Shown: positions 25,486 to 33,845 of the stretch, in pieces
Position numbering within the stretch: position 1 is the stretch's first letter
Layout: every line of letters starts with the position of its first letter
Source of the DNA: JAFGHJ01 sp964525555
GTDB taxonomy: Bacteria > Hydrothermota > UBA3072
NCBI GenBank assembly: GCA_964525555.1
Contig: CAZGHN010000003.1
Location: forward strand, 186,001 to 250,000
Direction of reading: 5' to 3'
DNA: 64,000 bases
The notes under the pieces: generated by a model
The model's database searches: none
Seen by the model: only the letters and a program-made list of their open reading frames with translations
Told to the model about the DNA's origin: nothing
Program-made: the position numbers and the translations under genes

Positions 25486-25631
25486 GTTCAGGCATACCTT
25501 TCTAAAAAACCGCAGTCAGTTTCCCCTGCGAGGAAACTGCTGCTTGCTCTCGACCTCGCTCTTTTTTACTTCGTAAAAAATCCGTGCCCACTCGGTCTAC
25601 GAGACATTTTTTATGAATGGTATGCCTGAAC
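25486..25631. other. 146-bp foldback element: structured RNA or MITE-like
   Basis: Perfect 13-bp terminal inverted repeats: GTTCAGGCATACC (25486-25498) and GGTATGCCTGAAC (25619-25631). The stem extends inward through TTC/GAA and AAAAAA/TTTTTT. Inside are further perfect hairpins: CAGTTTCC-CCTGCGA-GGAAACTG, TTTTTTAC-TTC-GTAAAAAA and CTCG-GTCTA-CGAG. The element is GC-richer than the flanks, and 25437-25485 before it is also GC-rich. I recognise no Rfam family, no coding frame and no target-site duplication. Confidence 0.5.
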
Positions 25632-25679
25632 TTTTAATATTTAAAAAAAATAAAAAAGCATACCGTAATAATTTTCGTC

Positions 25680-25708
25680 TTGACGATAGGAGGAACTTTT
25701 TTTATAAT
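25680..25708 (+). promoter_or_regulatory. promoter for the 126-residue conserved unknown
   Basis: TTGACG (25680-25685), 17-bp spacer, TATAAT (25703-25708), then AGGAGG 6 nt before the ATG at 25732. Confidence 0.65.
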
Positions 25709-25731
25709 GTAGTATGTATAGGAGGTGATTA

Positions 25732-26112
25732 ATGGCGTTTGAAACACAGACGGATGCGAAGCGTTTTATCGTAGATAGAGTTCTAGAGCAAGCAAAGATA
25801 GATGGAGTTAATCTGAGTGATGTAGAACGGTATAATCTGAGCTGGTCAGAGTCGGATCCGGATTTCAAAGTAGACTACGAGTTGGCTGAGGCTTTAAAGG
25901 ATGAGATTTCAAGCGACGAATACGAAGCCAAAGTGGCAGGTCTGATTCGTAATGCGTTCGAGCGTGATATAGCCGCGGATCTCAATACGAAATCTCTTTA
26001 TCGTGAGGCGTACGATAAAATGAATAAAGGCGATCACTATATTCTTATTATGATGAAGAGCGCAATTGGATCAAAGCTTGGATCAAAGCGCTTGAAATGG
26101 TGGCCTTTCTAG
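25732..26112 (+). CDS. conserved protein of unknown function
   Basis: 126 residues, soluble, mostly helical. DAKRFIVDRVLEQAKIDGV, LSDVERYNLSWSESDPDF and NKGDHYILIMMKSAIG look like a family of uncharacterised bacterial proteins with the same LSWSESDPDF-type motif; I know of no function for it. It has a consensus promoter and strong Shine-Dalgarno, so it is probably well expressed. More GC-rich than its neighbours. It stands alone between the foldback element and a repeat array. Confidence 0.8.
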   Translation: MAFETQTDAKRFIVDRVLEQAKIDGVNLSDVERYNLSWSESDPDFKVDYELAEALKDEISSDEYEAKVAGLIRNAFERDIAADLNTKSLYREAYDKMNKGDHYILIMMKSAIGSKLGSKRLKWWPF

Positions 26113-26151
26113 TATTAAACTATAACCCTTTGTTTCTTTAAAAAGAAATAA

Positions 26152-26292
26152 TTTTTTCTTTGTGTCTCCGTGTCTTTGTGTGAGAATAATTTTGGATGGT
26201 GAGGAGGGGTTTTAAACAACAAAAAAGATCCTGAAGATCTGCGTTAATCTGCGTCCCATTATCTTAGTGTCTTTGTGCCTTTGTGGCTATTA
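26152..26292. repeat. compound dispersed repeat array (families B-A-B)
   Basis: TTTGTGTCTCCGTGTCTTTG continuing to TGTGAGAATAATTTTGG (B), then AACAACAAAAAAGATCCTGA and AGATCTGCGTTAATCTGCGT followed by CCCATTA (A), then TTAGTGTCTTTGTGCCTTTG and TGGCTATTA (B). The most complete compound unit in the window. Confidence 0.8.
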
Positions 26293-28314
26293 TTATTTTT
26301 TCTCCAATATTATCCATTCCTCGGAGATTTCGGCGATTTGGGTTATTATGTCCTTGTATTCCCCGTAGTACTCCACCGGAATTAATTCTTCTTTATCTAT
26401 ATAATAATCCTTATAGGTAATCGATTTTTCATCTGTTTCAAAAGAATTTTCAAACTCGACGAATTGGTTCGTGAGATTTATTTCTTTAGGTAAATAACGA
26501 ACTTCATAACCTTGTGGTATATTTATTTTTATATCGTTTTCTCCTTTGCTGAGTTTTCCCCAGTAAATAGGATATTTTCTTTCCGTAGTTCCCACAAAGA
26601 AAGCAGAGTAATTTACGCCCGGAATATGAAAGAGCAGGAAACTACCTTGTTTTAGAGCAAGTCCTTTTGCGCTATATTTTATACCAATTTCAACTTCCGG
26701 AACTTCATCTTCTATGTGCATAAGAGAAAGATCTATTATGTTTGAGCCCGGTATGTTTCTGTTCAGGTAGCTTTCAATGATGTTTTTTTTGTCTTCCTCT
26801 CTCATATATCTGAGGCTTTTAAGACTTAAAGCCATATTGCCTATAAGTTTCAAATTTTCTTCTATTTTTGCCTCTCCTTTTTCGTTAAGTTCTATTGTTC
26901 TGGAAGTGGAAGTCTTTTCTTTGTCTGGCTCAAATAGAGGTACTTTAACAAATTCATTTTTTGTTACGGAGAATCCTAATACGCCCTGATATTCAGCTCT
27001 TACGTATCCATATGGATTGAGCTCTGATGAAGGGTCGAGGAAGTTGCCCCTTAGTTTTATCAAAGCTCCATCGAATTGGTATAGAGAAGGTACCTTTTTG
27101 GCTAATTCGCCCCTTGTTTTGGAGCGAACTAAAACCAATTCTGCAGTGTATCCCTGTGATATTAAAGCAGAGTACAATAGAGAGGTTTTATCAAGGGAAT
27201 TTGCCAATTTACTTTCCAAAATTTCTTCTGAACTTTTAGGGTAGCACTTGTATTTATAAGATGGTACATCTACGAACCTTAATAAGTTAATAATCTCATT
27301 ATATATATCTTTTGATTCCTGGTTCTTTGGAGTGTATTTTCCTTCAAGATGTTTTTTAAAATTTTGAGATATTTTTTCCCAATCGTTATTGATTCCGGCT
27401 GTTATTCTTGGAAAAATGTAAGATTTTGGAGGAGCGTTATCTTCATCTTCCAGTGCTTCCAGGTTATCAATTTCCCAATGAAGAATTTTATTTTTTCCGG
27501 AAAATCGCGTTTCTGGTTTGGATAACTTCCAGTTTTGCCAGGCTATATCAAAATATCTTGGTGCTTCCACTCTGATAACGCTTTTAAGAGTCGGTCCGGC
27601 GCTTCCGGGTGTGGTTTCGAGAATAAATGGAAACGATGGCGTTATTTTACCCCGAATAGTTATTTTGATGTCTAAAAAATTTCCTGGTTTTACTTCAGGA
27701 AGGGCTACTTTTATTTCATGTGCGTTTTCGTAAGGCGGTATTCTGGAATAAATAGATGCATCTTCTATAGCATTTTCTCGCAGATGGAGTACGTTTCCCT
27801 CCTCTGTTATGGTTCTGCCAAAGTTTATTTCCAAATTTTCTTCTTTTAATTGATAGTTAAAGCTTAAGTTGCCGGCACTTCTTCCTTTTTCCGAGCAAAT
27901 AGCCCTTATAAGTCTTAATGAGTATGAAAAGCTGGAGTCTCTTTCGATTTTTAGTTGTCTATTGCTATAAATATCTACATATCTTTTATCTTTAAATTCT
28001 GACAGATCGGTTTGTAAACTCTTCAGTAATATTGGGTCTTCTATATCTTTTGTTGTTTTCCATAAATACCCCTCTCTCTTTTTTGCCAGATCTATACTTC
28101 TTATTTCTTCGCTGGGGAAAGTGAGGTTGCCTTCTGATGTCATTATATAAATTGAGTCAGGATTGATTTTTAATATTCTACATTTATGTTCTTCGCCTTT
28201 TTCCGTGTATATTATGTCTTCCATCCAGTCACTTTCGTTTTTTAGGAGTTGTTGACTGCATGATTGTATTAATATACCTAAGAGTATGGTAAGTATTATA
28301 ATATCTCTTCTCAT
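26293..28314 (-). CDS. lipoprotein with DUF3857 and degenerate transglutaminase domain
   Basis: 673 residues. The lipoprotein signal ends in lipobox ILIQSC (Cys about 19). A DUF3857-like beta domain covers about 100-290. A transglutaminase-like domain follows at about 330-440, where the usual GDCxDK nucleophile reads NSLDKTSLL (no Cys) and the histidine motif reads FDGALIKL (no His); only the LDPSSEL aspartate motif survives. It is therefore a pseudoenzyme. The gene overlaps its 685-residue active paralogue by 4 bp (ATGA). Probably periplasmic or outer-membrane-anchored; function unknown. Confidence 0.8.
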   Translation of the reverse strand: MRRDIIILTILLGILIQSCSQQLLKNESDWMEDIIYTEKGEEHKCRILKINPDSIYIMTSEGNLTFPSEEIRSIDLAKKREGYLWKTTKDIEDPILLKSLQTDLSEFKDKRYVDIYSNRQLKIERDSSFSYSLRLIRAICSEKGRSAGNLSFNYQLKEENLEINFGRTITEEGNVLHLRENAIEDASIYSRIPPYENAHEIKVALPEVKPGNFLDIKITIRGKITPSFPFILETTPGSAGPTLKSVIRVEAPRYFDIAWQNWKLSKPETRFSGKNKILHWEIDNLEALEDEDNAPPKSYIFPRITAGINNDWEKISQNFKKHLEGKYTPKNQESKDIYNEIINLLRFVDVPSYKYKCYPKSSEEILESKLANSLDKTSLLYSALISQGYTAELVLVRSKTRGELAKKVPSLYQFDGALIKLRGNFLDPSSELNPYGYVRAEYQGVLGFSVTKNEFVKVPLFEPDKEKTSTSRTIELNEKGEAKIEENLKLIGNMALSLKSLRYMREEDKKNIIESYLNRNIPGSNIIDLSLMHIEDEVPEVEIGIKYSAKGLALKQGSFLLFHIPGVNYSAFFVGTTERKYPIYWGKLSKGENDIKINIPQGYEVRYLPKEINLTNQFVEFENSFETDEKSITYKDYYIDKEELIPVEYYGEYKDIITQIAEISEEWIILEKK

Positions 28315-30368
28315 CTTTTTCCTCCCGAGAGCAACATAATCACGGGTCTTTTTGCATAATTCAAGATTTCATTGCACAAGTCCTTGTAATCGCTGTATGC
28401 TGAGACTTCTATTTTCTTATCTTTTCTTTTCCAGTCGTCCTCAAATTTCAATGTATCGCTTTTTTGTCTGTAGGAAGCTATATATTCGGCATTTTTTTCT
28501 TTACGTGAGAATTTTTCGGGAATAGATAAAATTTTCATTTCTTCCGGTAAAAGTATTTTGAAAGTATGGACAATTTCTTCGGATGTATCGTATATCAAAT
28601 CGTATTTACGATTTGATAGAGAGAGTTCATCGTGTGTGTATCTTTCTTCCAGTTCGGGAAGTTTCAGTACATATAACTCTCCCTGTTCTTTCAAAATATC
28701 TGGGGCATTGTATTTTATCATCATCTTTAGGGGGCTTGATATATCCATTAAGTTCTCTAAATTATAATCTATTACTTGAGCCTTGGGTGAAATTCTCTTT
28801 GCCATCTGTTCAAACTGTTTCTTTTTTTCAACTTCTTCTAGTCTTTGCCAGTAAGCTCTCACACCGGCTTCATAACTTCCGGTGTAGCTGGAATGAAAGG
28901 TAACGCTTGCTGAATCATTGGTGTTTACTTCGATTAAATATGTGTATTTTCTTTTGTTTTTGGAAGGCGGTGGAACTTCGATAAAATCGATCCTTGATTT
29001 TAGTGCACATATCGCATCGGTCCCATGATCCATCGTTGCAAAAGAAGGATATCGGAAATACTCCGAGACAGGATCGAGAAAATAAGGTTTTCCATCTTCT
29101 GGGAAAATTTCAACGATAGCGTGATTTCCCCAAAATGATGGTATTCCTTTAATTAATTGCGGTCCCGGATAGCTGTGTAAATAGACCGGGTATGCTTCTA
29201 TGTTAATTGCTTTTAATAGGGTAGAGAATAGGATAGCTTTATCGGTACAGTCTCCGTAACCGTTTTTGAGGGTTAACGATGCTTCATGGCCGGAAACTCC
29301 GCTCGATGCAGTTCCTTTTATAGAAATATATCTTATATTTCTCTGTATCCAATGGTATAAAGAAGCCGTTTTTTCTTCGCGAGTAGTTAATCCATTTGTA
29401 AGAGAGTCTGCGATTTTTTGGATTTCGTCAGTTACAACCATTCTTTTTTTCTGAAAATCAGAATACCAGTTGAATAAATAATCCCAGTTCTTCTGATTTG
29501 AGATACATAGAACAGGAACAAGCTCTTCTGTAACCGGCATTAGAGGTTCTTCTACAGGCGGTAAAGTTATATCTTTGCTGAATAGGTATTCTTTTGTTGA
29601 ATCGGTTGAAGTTGAGTTAATACTAACTCCTGTTTCGTTTTTAATGGTAAAATTAAAATAACTATCAAGCGGTACAATTATTTTAGCAGAAGATTCGATT
29701 ACAGGCTCCTCTCCTCCGAAGAACCAATCCATTGCAAAGATTTTCTTATCGTAGGGATTAAAAATTTCCTCTGTGTATTTGTATTCAACGATATCACCGA
29801 CTTCTACCTCGGGTATTGAAAATGAGATTATCTTTGTTTTCTTAAAATACATGCTTTCTGTTTTCGGCTTTGTTATTTTTATCTTATCCATATCTATAGG
29901 TATTAATCTGCCGTCACTTTTTATAACTCGTGCCATATGGATTTTTATTTTTTCTCTTTGTTCGTCAAATTGTCGCTGGAAATTGGCCCAGGTTCGCTTG
30001 GAATCCTTTAGTACTAAACCACGGAAATGATATTCGTAACTTCGTGTACCGTCTGAAAACAGCTTATTTATACCTTTATCGAGCATAACCACTCCGTCGA
30101 AATCGGAGAATCCTAACATTAAATTTTCTCTGTCTTTAAGGATGCTTTCTATATCCTTTGGAAGTTCTCCTTTTCCTTTTTCCAGCCCTCCTTCTCCAAA
30201 TAAGATAGTTTTGACATCAGTTCTTAAGAAGACAGTATCAGTTGTAAAAATAGAGTCATTCTTCATATTTATGGATTCAGAGTTTATAATTTCGCCAGCA
30301 CTTAGTTCTATTCTGTGGGAAAAAATAGTAAAAGGAATGATCAATATAAATAAAAATATTTTTCTCAA
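28311..30368 (-). CDS. DUF3857/transglutaminase-like protein, active-site intact
   Basis: 685 residues with a signal peptide (1-17). DUF3857 (about 75-260) includes VGDIVEYKYTEE. The transglutaminase core (about 330-440) retains all three catalytic residues: Cys in NGYGDCTDKA (about 373), His in WGNHAIVEI (about 415) and Asp in YFLDPVSEY (about 432). A C-terminal beta-rich domain follows. TTG start with AAAGGAGG 5 nt upstream. In other bacteria such proteins are periplasmic and mostly uncharacterised, acting as amidase or protease-like enzymes. It is coupled to a dead paralogue downstream. Confidence 0.88.
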   Translation of the reverse strand: MRKIFLFILIIPFTIFSHRIELSAGEIINSESINMKNDSIFTTDTVFLRTDVKTILFGEGGLEKGKGELPKDIESILKDRENLMLGFSDFDGVVMLDKGINKLFSDGTRSYEYHFRGLVLKDSKRTWANFQRQFDEQREKIKIHMARVIKSDGRLIPIDMDKIKITKPKTESMYFKKTKIISFSIPEVEVGDIVEYKYTEEIFNPYDKKIFAMDWFFGGEEPVIESSAKIIVPLDSYFNFTIKNETGVSINSTSTDSTKEYLFSKDITLPPVEEPLMPVTEELVPVLCISNQKNWDYLFNWYSDFQKKRMVVTDEIQKIADSLTNGLTTREEKTASLYHWIQRNIRYISIKGTASSGVSGHEASLTLKNGYGDCTDKAILFSTLLKAINIEAYPVYLHSYPGPQLIKGIPSFWGNHAIVEIFPEDGKPYFLDPVSEYFRYPSFATMDHGTDAICALKSRIDFIEVPPPSKNKRKYTYLIEVNTNDSASVTFHSSYTGSYEAGVRAYWQRLEEVEKKKQFEQMAKRISPKAQVIDYNLENLMDISSPLKMMIKYNAPDILKEQGELYVLKLPELEERYTHDELSLSNRKYDLIYDTSEEIVHTFKILLPEEMKILSIPEKFSRKEKNAEYIASYRQKSDTLKFEDDWKRKDKKIEVSAYSDYKDLCNEILNYAKRPVIMLLSGGKR

Positions 30369-30466
30369 TATTCCTCCTTTTTTATATTTTGTCCGAGGAG
30401 CTGTCTCCGCACTTATAGTATAGCTTAAACATTATAAAGCAATAATCCAAGATTACTCTTGAATTA

Positions 30467-31312
30467 TTATTTATCAAGTGGTGTGATTCTGCGTAGTCTT
30501 TTATAATACCGTTTTTTCTTATAGGCGATTAATAGGACAGTTGCAGAAATTAGCATAAGAATTATGCTTACTGCTTGCGAAAGTGTGATGTATTTCAGAA
30601 TTAACGCATTTTCAGAATATTGTCTTAGAAAGTCTACTAAAAATCGTTGGAGTCCATAAAGACCTATAAATATAGTAAAAAGAAACCCGTTGAAGGCTCT
30701 CTTCTTTCTAATTTTCCAGAGTATCAAAAAAATTATAAAAAGGCTTAAAGATGATATAAGTTGTGTCGGAATAACTGGCAAGCTATGTTGAACTTCTGAT
30801 GATATTAGCCCTCTCTGTAGATGATCTACATATGCAGGAGGAAGCCAGCGCGAAGGAAAGCAAACTCCGATGAAACTACCTGTAACTTTACCGTAACAAC
30901 AGCCATTTAGAAAACAACCTATTCTACCAAAAGCTATTGCTATTGCAATACCGGGTGCAGTAATATCCATAACTTGACTTAACGGTAATTTTGCCAACTT
31001 AATAAATAATATTCCTCCTATGAATCCACCAATAAAGCCGCCGTAAAATACCATTCCTCCTTCCCATAATTTAAAAATGGAAATAAAATCAGGTGCGAAT
31101 TGATACCAATTTTCCCATACATACCAGATGCGCGCTCCTACAAGCATTCCGACTATAATCCACATTGAAAGAGATTGAATTATAATGGGTTTTATTAAAT
31201 GTCTCATTGCTTCTTTGTTTATGAAATACATTCCTACAAAGTATCCAATTACTGCCATTACTCCATAGGCAGGTACATGAAAGTCTTTAATTACGAATAA
31301 ATACCTGTACAT
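30467..31312 (-). CDS. lgt: prolipoprotein diacylglyceryl transferase
   Basis: 281 residues, seven-helix inner-membrane enzyme that transfers diacylglyceryl from phosphatidylglycerol to the lipobox cysteine. The signature AFGRIGCFLNGCCYG is intact (about residues 138-152), as are the MVFYGGFIGG motif and the R near the C-terminus (RFLVDFLR). AGGGAGGAAATCA precedes the ATG. It lies 46 nt downstream of rnfB on the same strand. Several predicted lipoproteins in this window would be substrates. Confidence 0.96.
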   Translation of the reverse strand: MYRYLFVIKDFHVPAYGVMAVIGYFVGMYFINKEAMRHLIKPIIIQSLSMWIIVGMLVGARIWYVWENWYQFAPDFISIFKLWEGGMVFYGGFIGGFIGGILFIKLAKLPLSQVMDITAPGIAIAIAFGRIGCFLNGCCYGKVTGSFIGVCFPSRWLPPAYVDHLQRGLISSEVQHSLPVIPTQLISSLSLFIIFLILWKIRKKRAFNGFLFTIFIGLYGLQRFLVDFLRQYSENALILKYITLSQAVSIILMLISATVLLIAYKKKRYYKRLRRITPLDK

Positions 31313-31358
31313 TGATTTCCTCCCTCAATCACGATAGTAGTTGACTCTAAAAATATTG

Positions 31359-32204
31359 TTAAACATTTAATGTCACTTGGTCAATTTTTTGTTTCTTTCT
31401 TAATTCAGTTCTCTTTACAAAGGTCTTTGAAGGACATTTTTCTAAGGCCGGTTCTAATAATTTATTGTCTTTTATTTTATCCCACTGCACCTTAGCAAGT
31501 TTCCCGTCCATTTTTATTATATCATTTTCGGTCACTCTCGTGCAAAGAGTACAGCCAGTACATCCCCGTGAACATACGCTTTTAACCGTTTTAGCGTCGT
31601 CGTAAGAACGACAAGCTATATATATGTCCTGGTCTTTGGGAATAAGTTCAAATAGTCCTCTTGGGCAGGTTTTGACACAGATTCCACAGGCTGTACAATT
31701 TTCTTCTATTAAGTAAGGTAATCCCTTTTCGCCCATTTCAATAGCATCAAAGGGGCATGCGCTAACACAATCTCCGAGTCCAAGACATCCATACTGACAT
31801 CCTTTATCGCCGCCTATTAAATGAAGTGCCTCACATGTTGAGATACCGTTATAATTAGCAATTCTTTTGGCTGTTTGGTTGTCTCCCAGACAGCAGAGTA
31901 CGGATATTTGTTCTTTATTATTATCTGCCTTTACTCCCAGTATTTTTCCTATTTTATTTGAGACTTCTTCTCCGCCTGCTTTGCATCCATTTACACCGTA
32001 AGTGCCTTCAACAACACCCTGGGCAAAACCTGCGCATCCGGGAGCTCCGCAAGCACCACAGTCTATACCAGGTAGGATTTCACGAATTGTTTCTATCCTT
32101 TTATCTCTCTTAACTTTGAATTTTTCGGCGCTGAATACTAAGAATGCTCCAAAGATAAGTGTTAATCCGCCAAGTAAGATTATAGGTATTAATACTTGTG
32201 ACAT
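31359..32204 (-). CDS. rnfB: RnfB-type iron-sulfur electron transfer protein
   Basis: 281 residues. An N-terminal membrane anchor (5-25) is followed by the RnfB 4Fe-4S domain, DCGACGAPGCAGFA with the fourth cysteine in NGCKAGG, then CCLG and a two-cluster ferredoxin domain (CQYGCLGLGDCVSACPFDA; CTACGICVKTCPRG), plus a further CSRGCTGCTLC motif. In the Rnf complex RnfB feeds electrons from ferredoxin to NAD with ion pumping. No other rnf genes are nearby. ATG at 32204 is preferred over TTG 32207 (GGGAGGG 3 nt upstream). Confidence 0.9.
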   Translation of the reverse strand: MSQVLIPIILLGGLTLIFGAFLVFSAEKFKVKRDKRIETIREILPGIDCGACGAPGCAGFAQGVVEGTYGVNGCKAGGEEVSNKIGKILGVKADNNKEQISVLCCLGDNQTAKRIANYNGISTCEALHLIGGDKGCQYGCLGLGDCVSACPFDAIEMGEKGLPYLIEENCTACGICVKTCPRGLFELIPKDQDIYIACRSYDDAKTVKSVCSRGCTGCTLCTRVTENDIIKMDGKLAKVQWDKIKDNKLLEPALEKCPSKTFVKRTELRKKQKIDQVTLNV

Positions 32205-32245
32205 CAACCCTCCCGAGTTTTTATTAAAATTAATTTATTAAATTG

Positions 32246-32273
32246 AAAATAAATAGAAGTTATTTATTGTCAA
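32246..32273 (-). promoter_or_regulatory. rnfB-lgt promoter
   Basis: TTGACA (32273-32268), 16-bp spacer, TATTTT (32251-32246), with a leader of about 35 nt that ends in GGGAGGG. Confidence 0.6.
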
Positions 32274-32364
32274 GAGCACAAAGAGGATAGTTTCGGATTG
32301 ATAAGAATTTAAATAAAATAAGAAACTTTTTTCCTTTTTGTAATAAGTTTTAAAGTTTAAGCGT

Positions 32365-32420
32365 GTGGAGATGTGTTAGTGCTAAAGGCAAAAAGCGAAT
32401 AGCTAATAGCTTGGTATTTT
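32365..32420. repeat. dispersed intergenic repeat (family H)
   Basis: GTGTTAGTGCTAAAGGCAAA, then AAGCGAATAGCTAATAGCTT with GG, the counterpart of the copy after rnpB. Confidence 0.55.
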
Positions 32421-32424
32421 ATTA

Positions 32425-33609
32425 TCAGTGGCTAATTATGATAGGGGGTATGGGTACTGCGTTTTTTGTGAAGTAATCGCTGATTTTTTCTATGTGTTTT
32501 ATTGCTCTAAAGAACGCGTCGGTTGTTTCCGGACAGAAATGCTTTCCTCTTTCTTCCTCAATTAGAGAAAAAGTCTCGGAAAGAGAGAAAGGTTTTTCTC
32601 TATATGGTCTTTCGGAAGTTAAAGCGTCAAAAAAATCGGATAAAGCAACGATTCTACCGGCTAAAGGGATTTTTTTTCCCTTAAGTCCTCTTGGGTAACC
32701 CTTTCCATCCCATCTTTCGTGATGAGTGCGAGCAATTTCAGCGGCGGTTTTAATAACGTCCGATTGAGAATCTTTTAGCAAGTTATATCCAAGAGTAGTG
32801 TGTTCTTTCATGATTTTCCATTCAGTCTTATCCAATTTGTCAGGTTTTGTGAGAATATTATCAGGAATACCTATTTTACCAATATCATGCAATGGGCTGC
32901 TTTTGTAGATTGTTTCAATAAAGTCTTTATCTAAGTTTAAATTTTCTGCAATTATTTTTGAAAAGGTAGCGACTCTTTTAATATGGTTTCCCGTTTCCTT
33001 ATCTTTATACTCTGCAGCCTCGCCAAGGACGTATATGGTTTCCAATTGCGCGGATTTAAGTTCATCCGTAAGTTGAGCGTTCCTTATAGCCACTGCCGCC
33101 TGTGAAGCGAGTGATTCTGCTAATTTTTGGTCTGCAGCGCTAAAAGATGTTATTTCCCATTTTGCGGTTTTGTTTATGAGCTGAAATACTCCTATTAATT
33201 TATTTTCTTTGTCGATAATAGGTACGGTTAACATCGATTTACATTTATAACCTGTTTTTTCTTCAAATTCCTTGTTATGACAGTAAGGACAGTTTTTTAT
33301 ATTGTTTAAATCTTTTATGTTTAGCGTTTTCTTGTTTTTTGCACTCCATCCGGCAATAGACTTATTTGTTATGGGTAATGCATGCGGAGCAATCGATTCT
33401 AAGAAGTTTTTCTTGCCCATTTTTTCTTCGAGAGTAAGATTACGTGAAACTTTAAATTCTAATTTGCTGTTTTTTGCTAGATAAAAAGTTCCTGCATCGG
33501 CTTTACAAAGTTTACAGGCGTCTTCGAGAATTATATTGAGTAGTTTATCAAGATCCTTTTCCGCTGATAACTTAATACCTATTTCAATTAATGTATCGTA
33601 CGTCCTCAT
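32425..33609 (-). CDS. GAF and HD-GYP domain phosphodiesterase
   Basis: 394 residues, cytosolic. An N-terminal GAF sensor (about 15-185) contains CPYCHNKEF, a CxxC pair that could bind metal or respond to redox. The C-terminal HD-GYP domain (about 200-370) has SSPLHDIGKIGIPD and RTHHERWDGKGYPRG, the full set of metal ligands and the GYP motif of c-di-GMP phosphodiesterases. No Shine-Dalgarno; the ATG sits 6 nt after a -10 box. Confidence 0.92.
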   Translation of the reverse strand: MRTYDTLIEIGIKLSAEKDLDKLLNIILEDACKLCKADAGTFYLAKNSKLEFKVSRNLTLEEKMGKKNFLESIAPHALPITNKSIAGWSAKNKKTLNIKDLNNIKNCPYCHNKEFEEKTGYKCKSMLTVPIIDKENKLIGVFQLINKTAKWEITSFSAADQKLAESLASQAAVAIRNAQLTDELKSAQLETIYVLGEAAEYKDKETGNHIKRVATFSKIIAENLNLDKDFIETIYKSSPLHDIGKIGIPDNILTKPDKLDKTEWKIMKEHTTLGYNLLKDSQSDVIKTAAEIARTHHERWDGKGYPRGLKGKKIPLAGRIVALSDFFDALTSERPYREKPFSLSETFSLIEEERGKHFCPETTDAFFRAIKHIEKISDYFTKNAVPIPPIIISH

Positions 33610-33615
33610 ATAATT

Positions 33616-33643
33616 ATAATAATTAAAAATGGTTATATGTCAA
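33616..33643 (-). promoter_or_regulatory. promoter, leaderless, for GAF/HD-GYP gene
   Basis: TTGACA (33643-33638), 16-bp spacer, TATTAT (33621-33616), then 6 nt to the ATG at 33609. Confidence 0.72.
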
Positions 33644-33659
33644 TATGATATTACTTTGG

Positions 33660-33815
33660 AAATTAAATATGAAAAATTAAAAAGCAAAATGACAAATAAA
33701 AATGTAAAAATTAAAAAAGATAGAACGCAGATTAACGCAGATTTTTAGGATTTTTTGTTGTTACTATTTAACTATCTTTCGATTCAACCATTTAACTGAT
33801 TTGTAGTATTTATGA
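33660..33815. repeat. dispersed intergenic repeats (families A and C, reverse)
   Basis: AGAACGCAGATTAACGCAGA with TTTTTAGGATTTTTTGTTGT is the full family A unit in reverse, followed by TTTAACTATCTTTCGATTCA with ACCATTTAAC (C). Confidence 0.75.
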
Positions 33816-33845
33816 GATTCAAGAAGCGAAAACTATAGCCCTTTA

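Noticed and set aside
25486..25631. Foldback element considered as an integron attC site
   Set aside because: The ends read GTTCAGG...CCTGAAC, the opposite of RYYYAAC...GTTRRRY, and no cassette or integrase is nearby.
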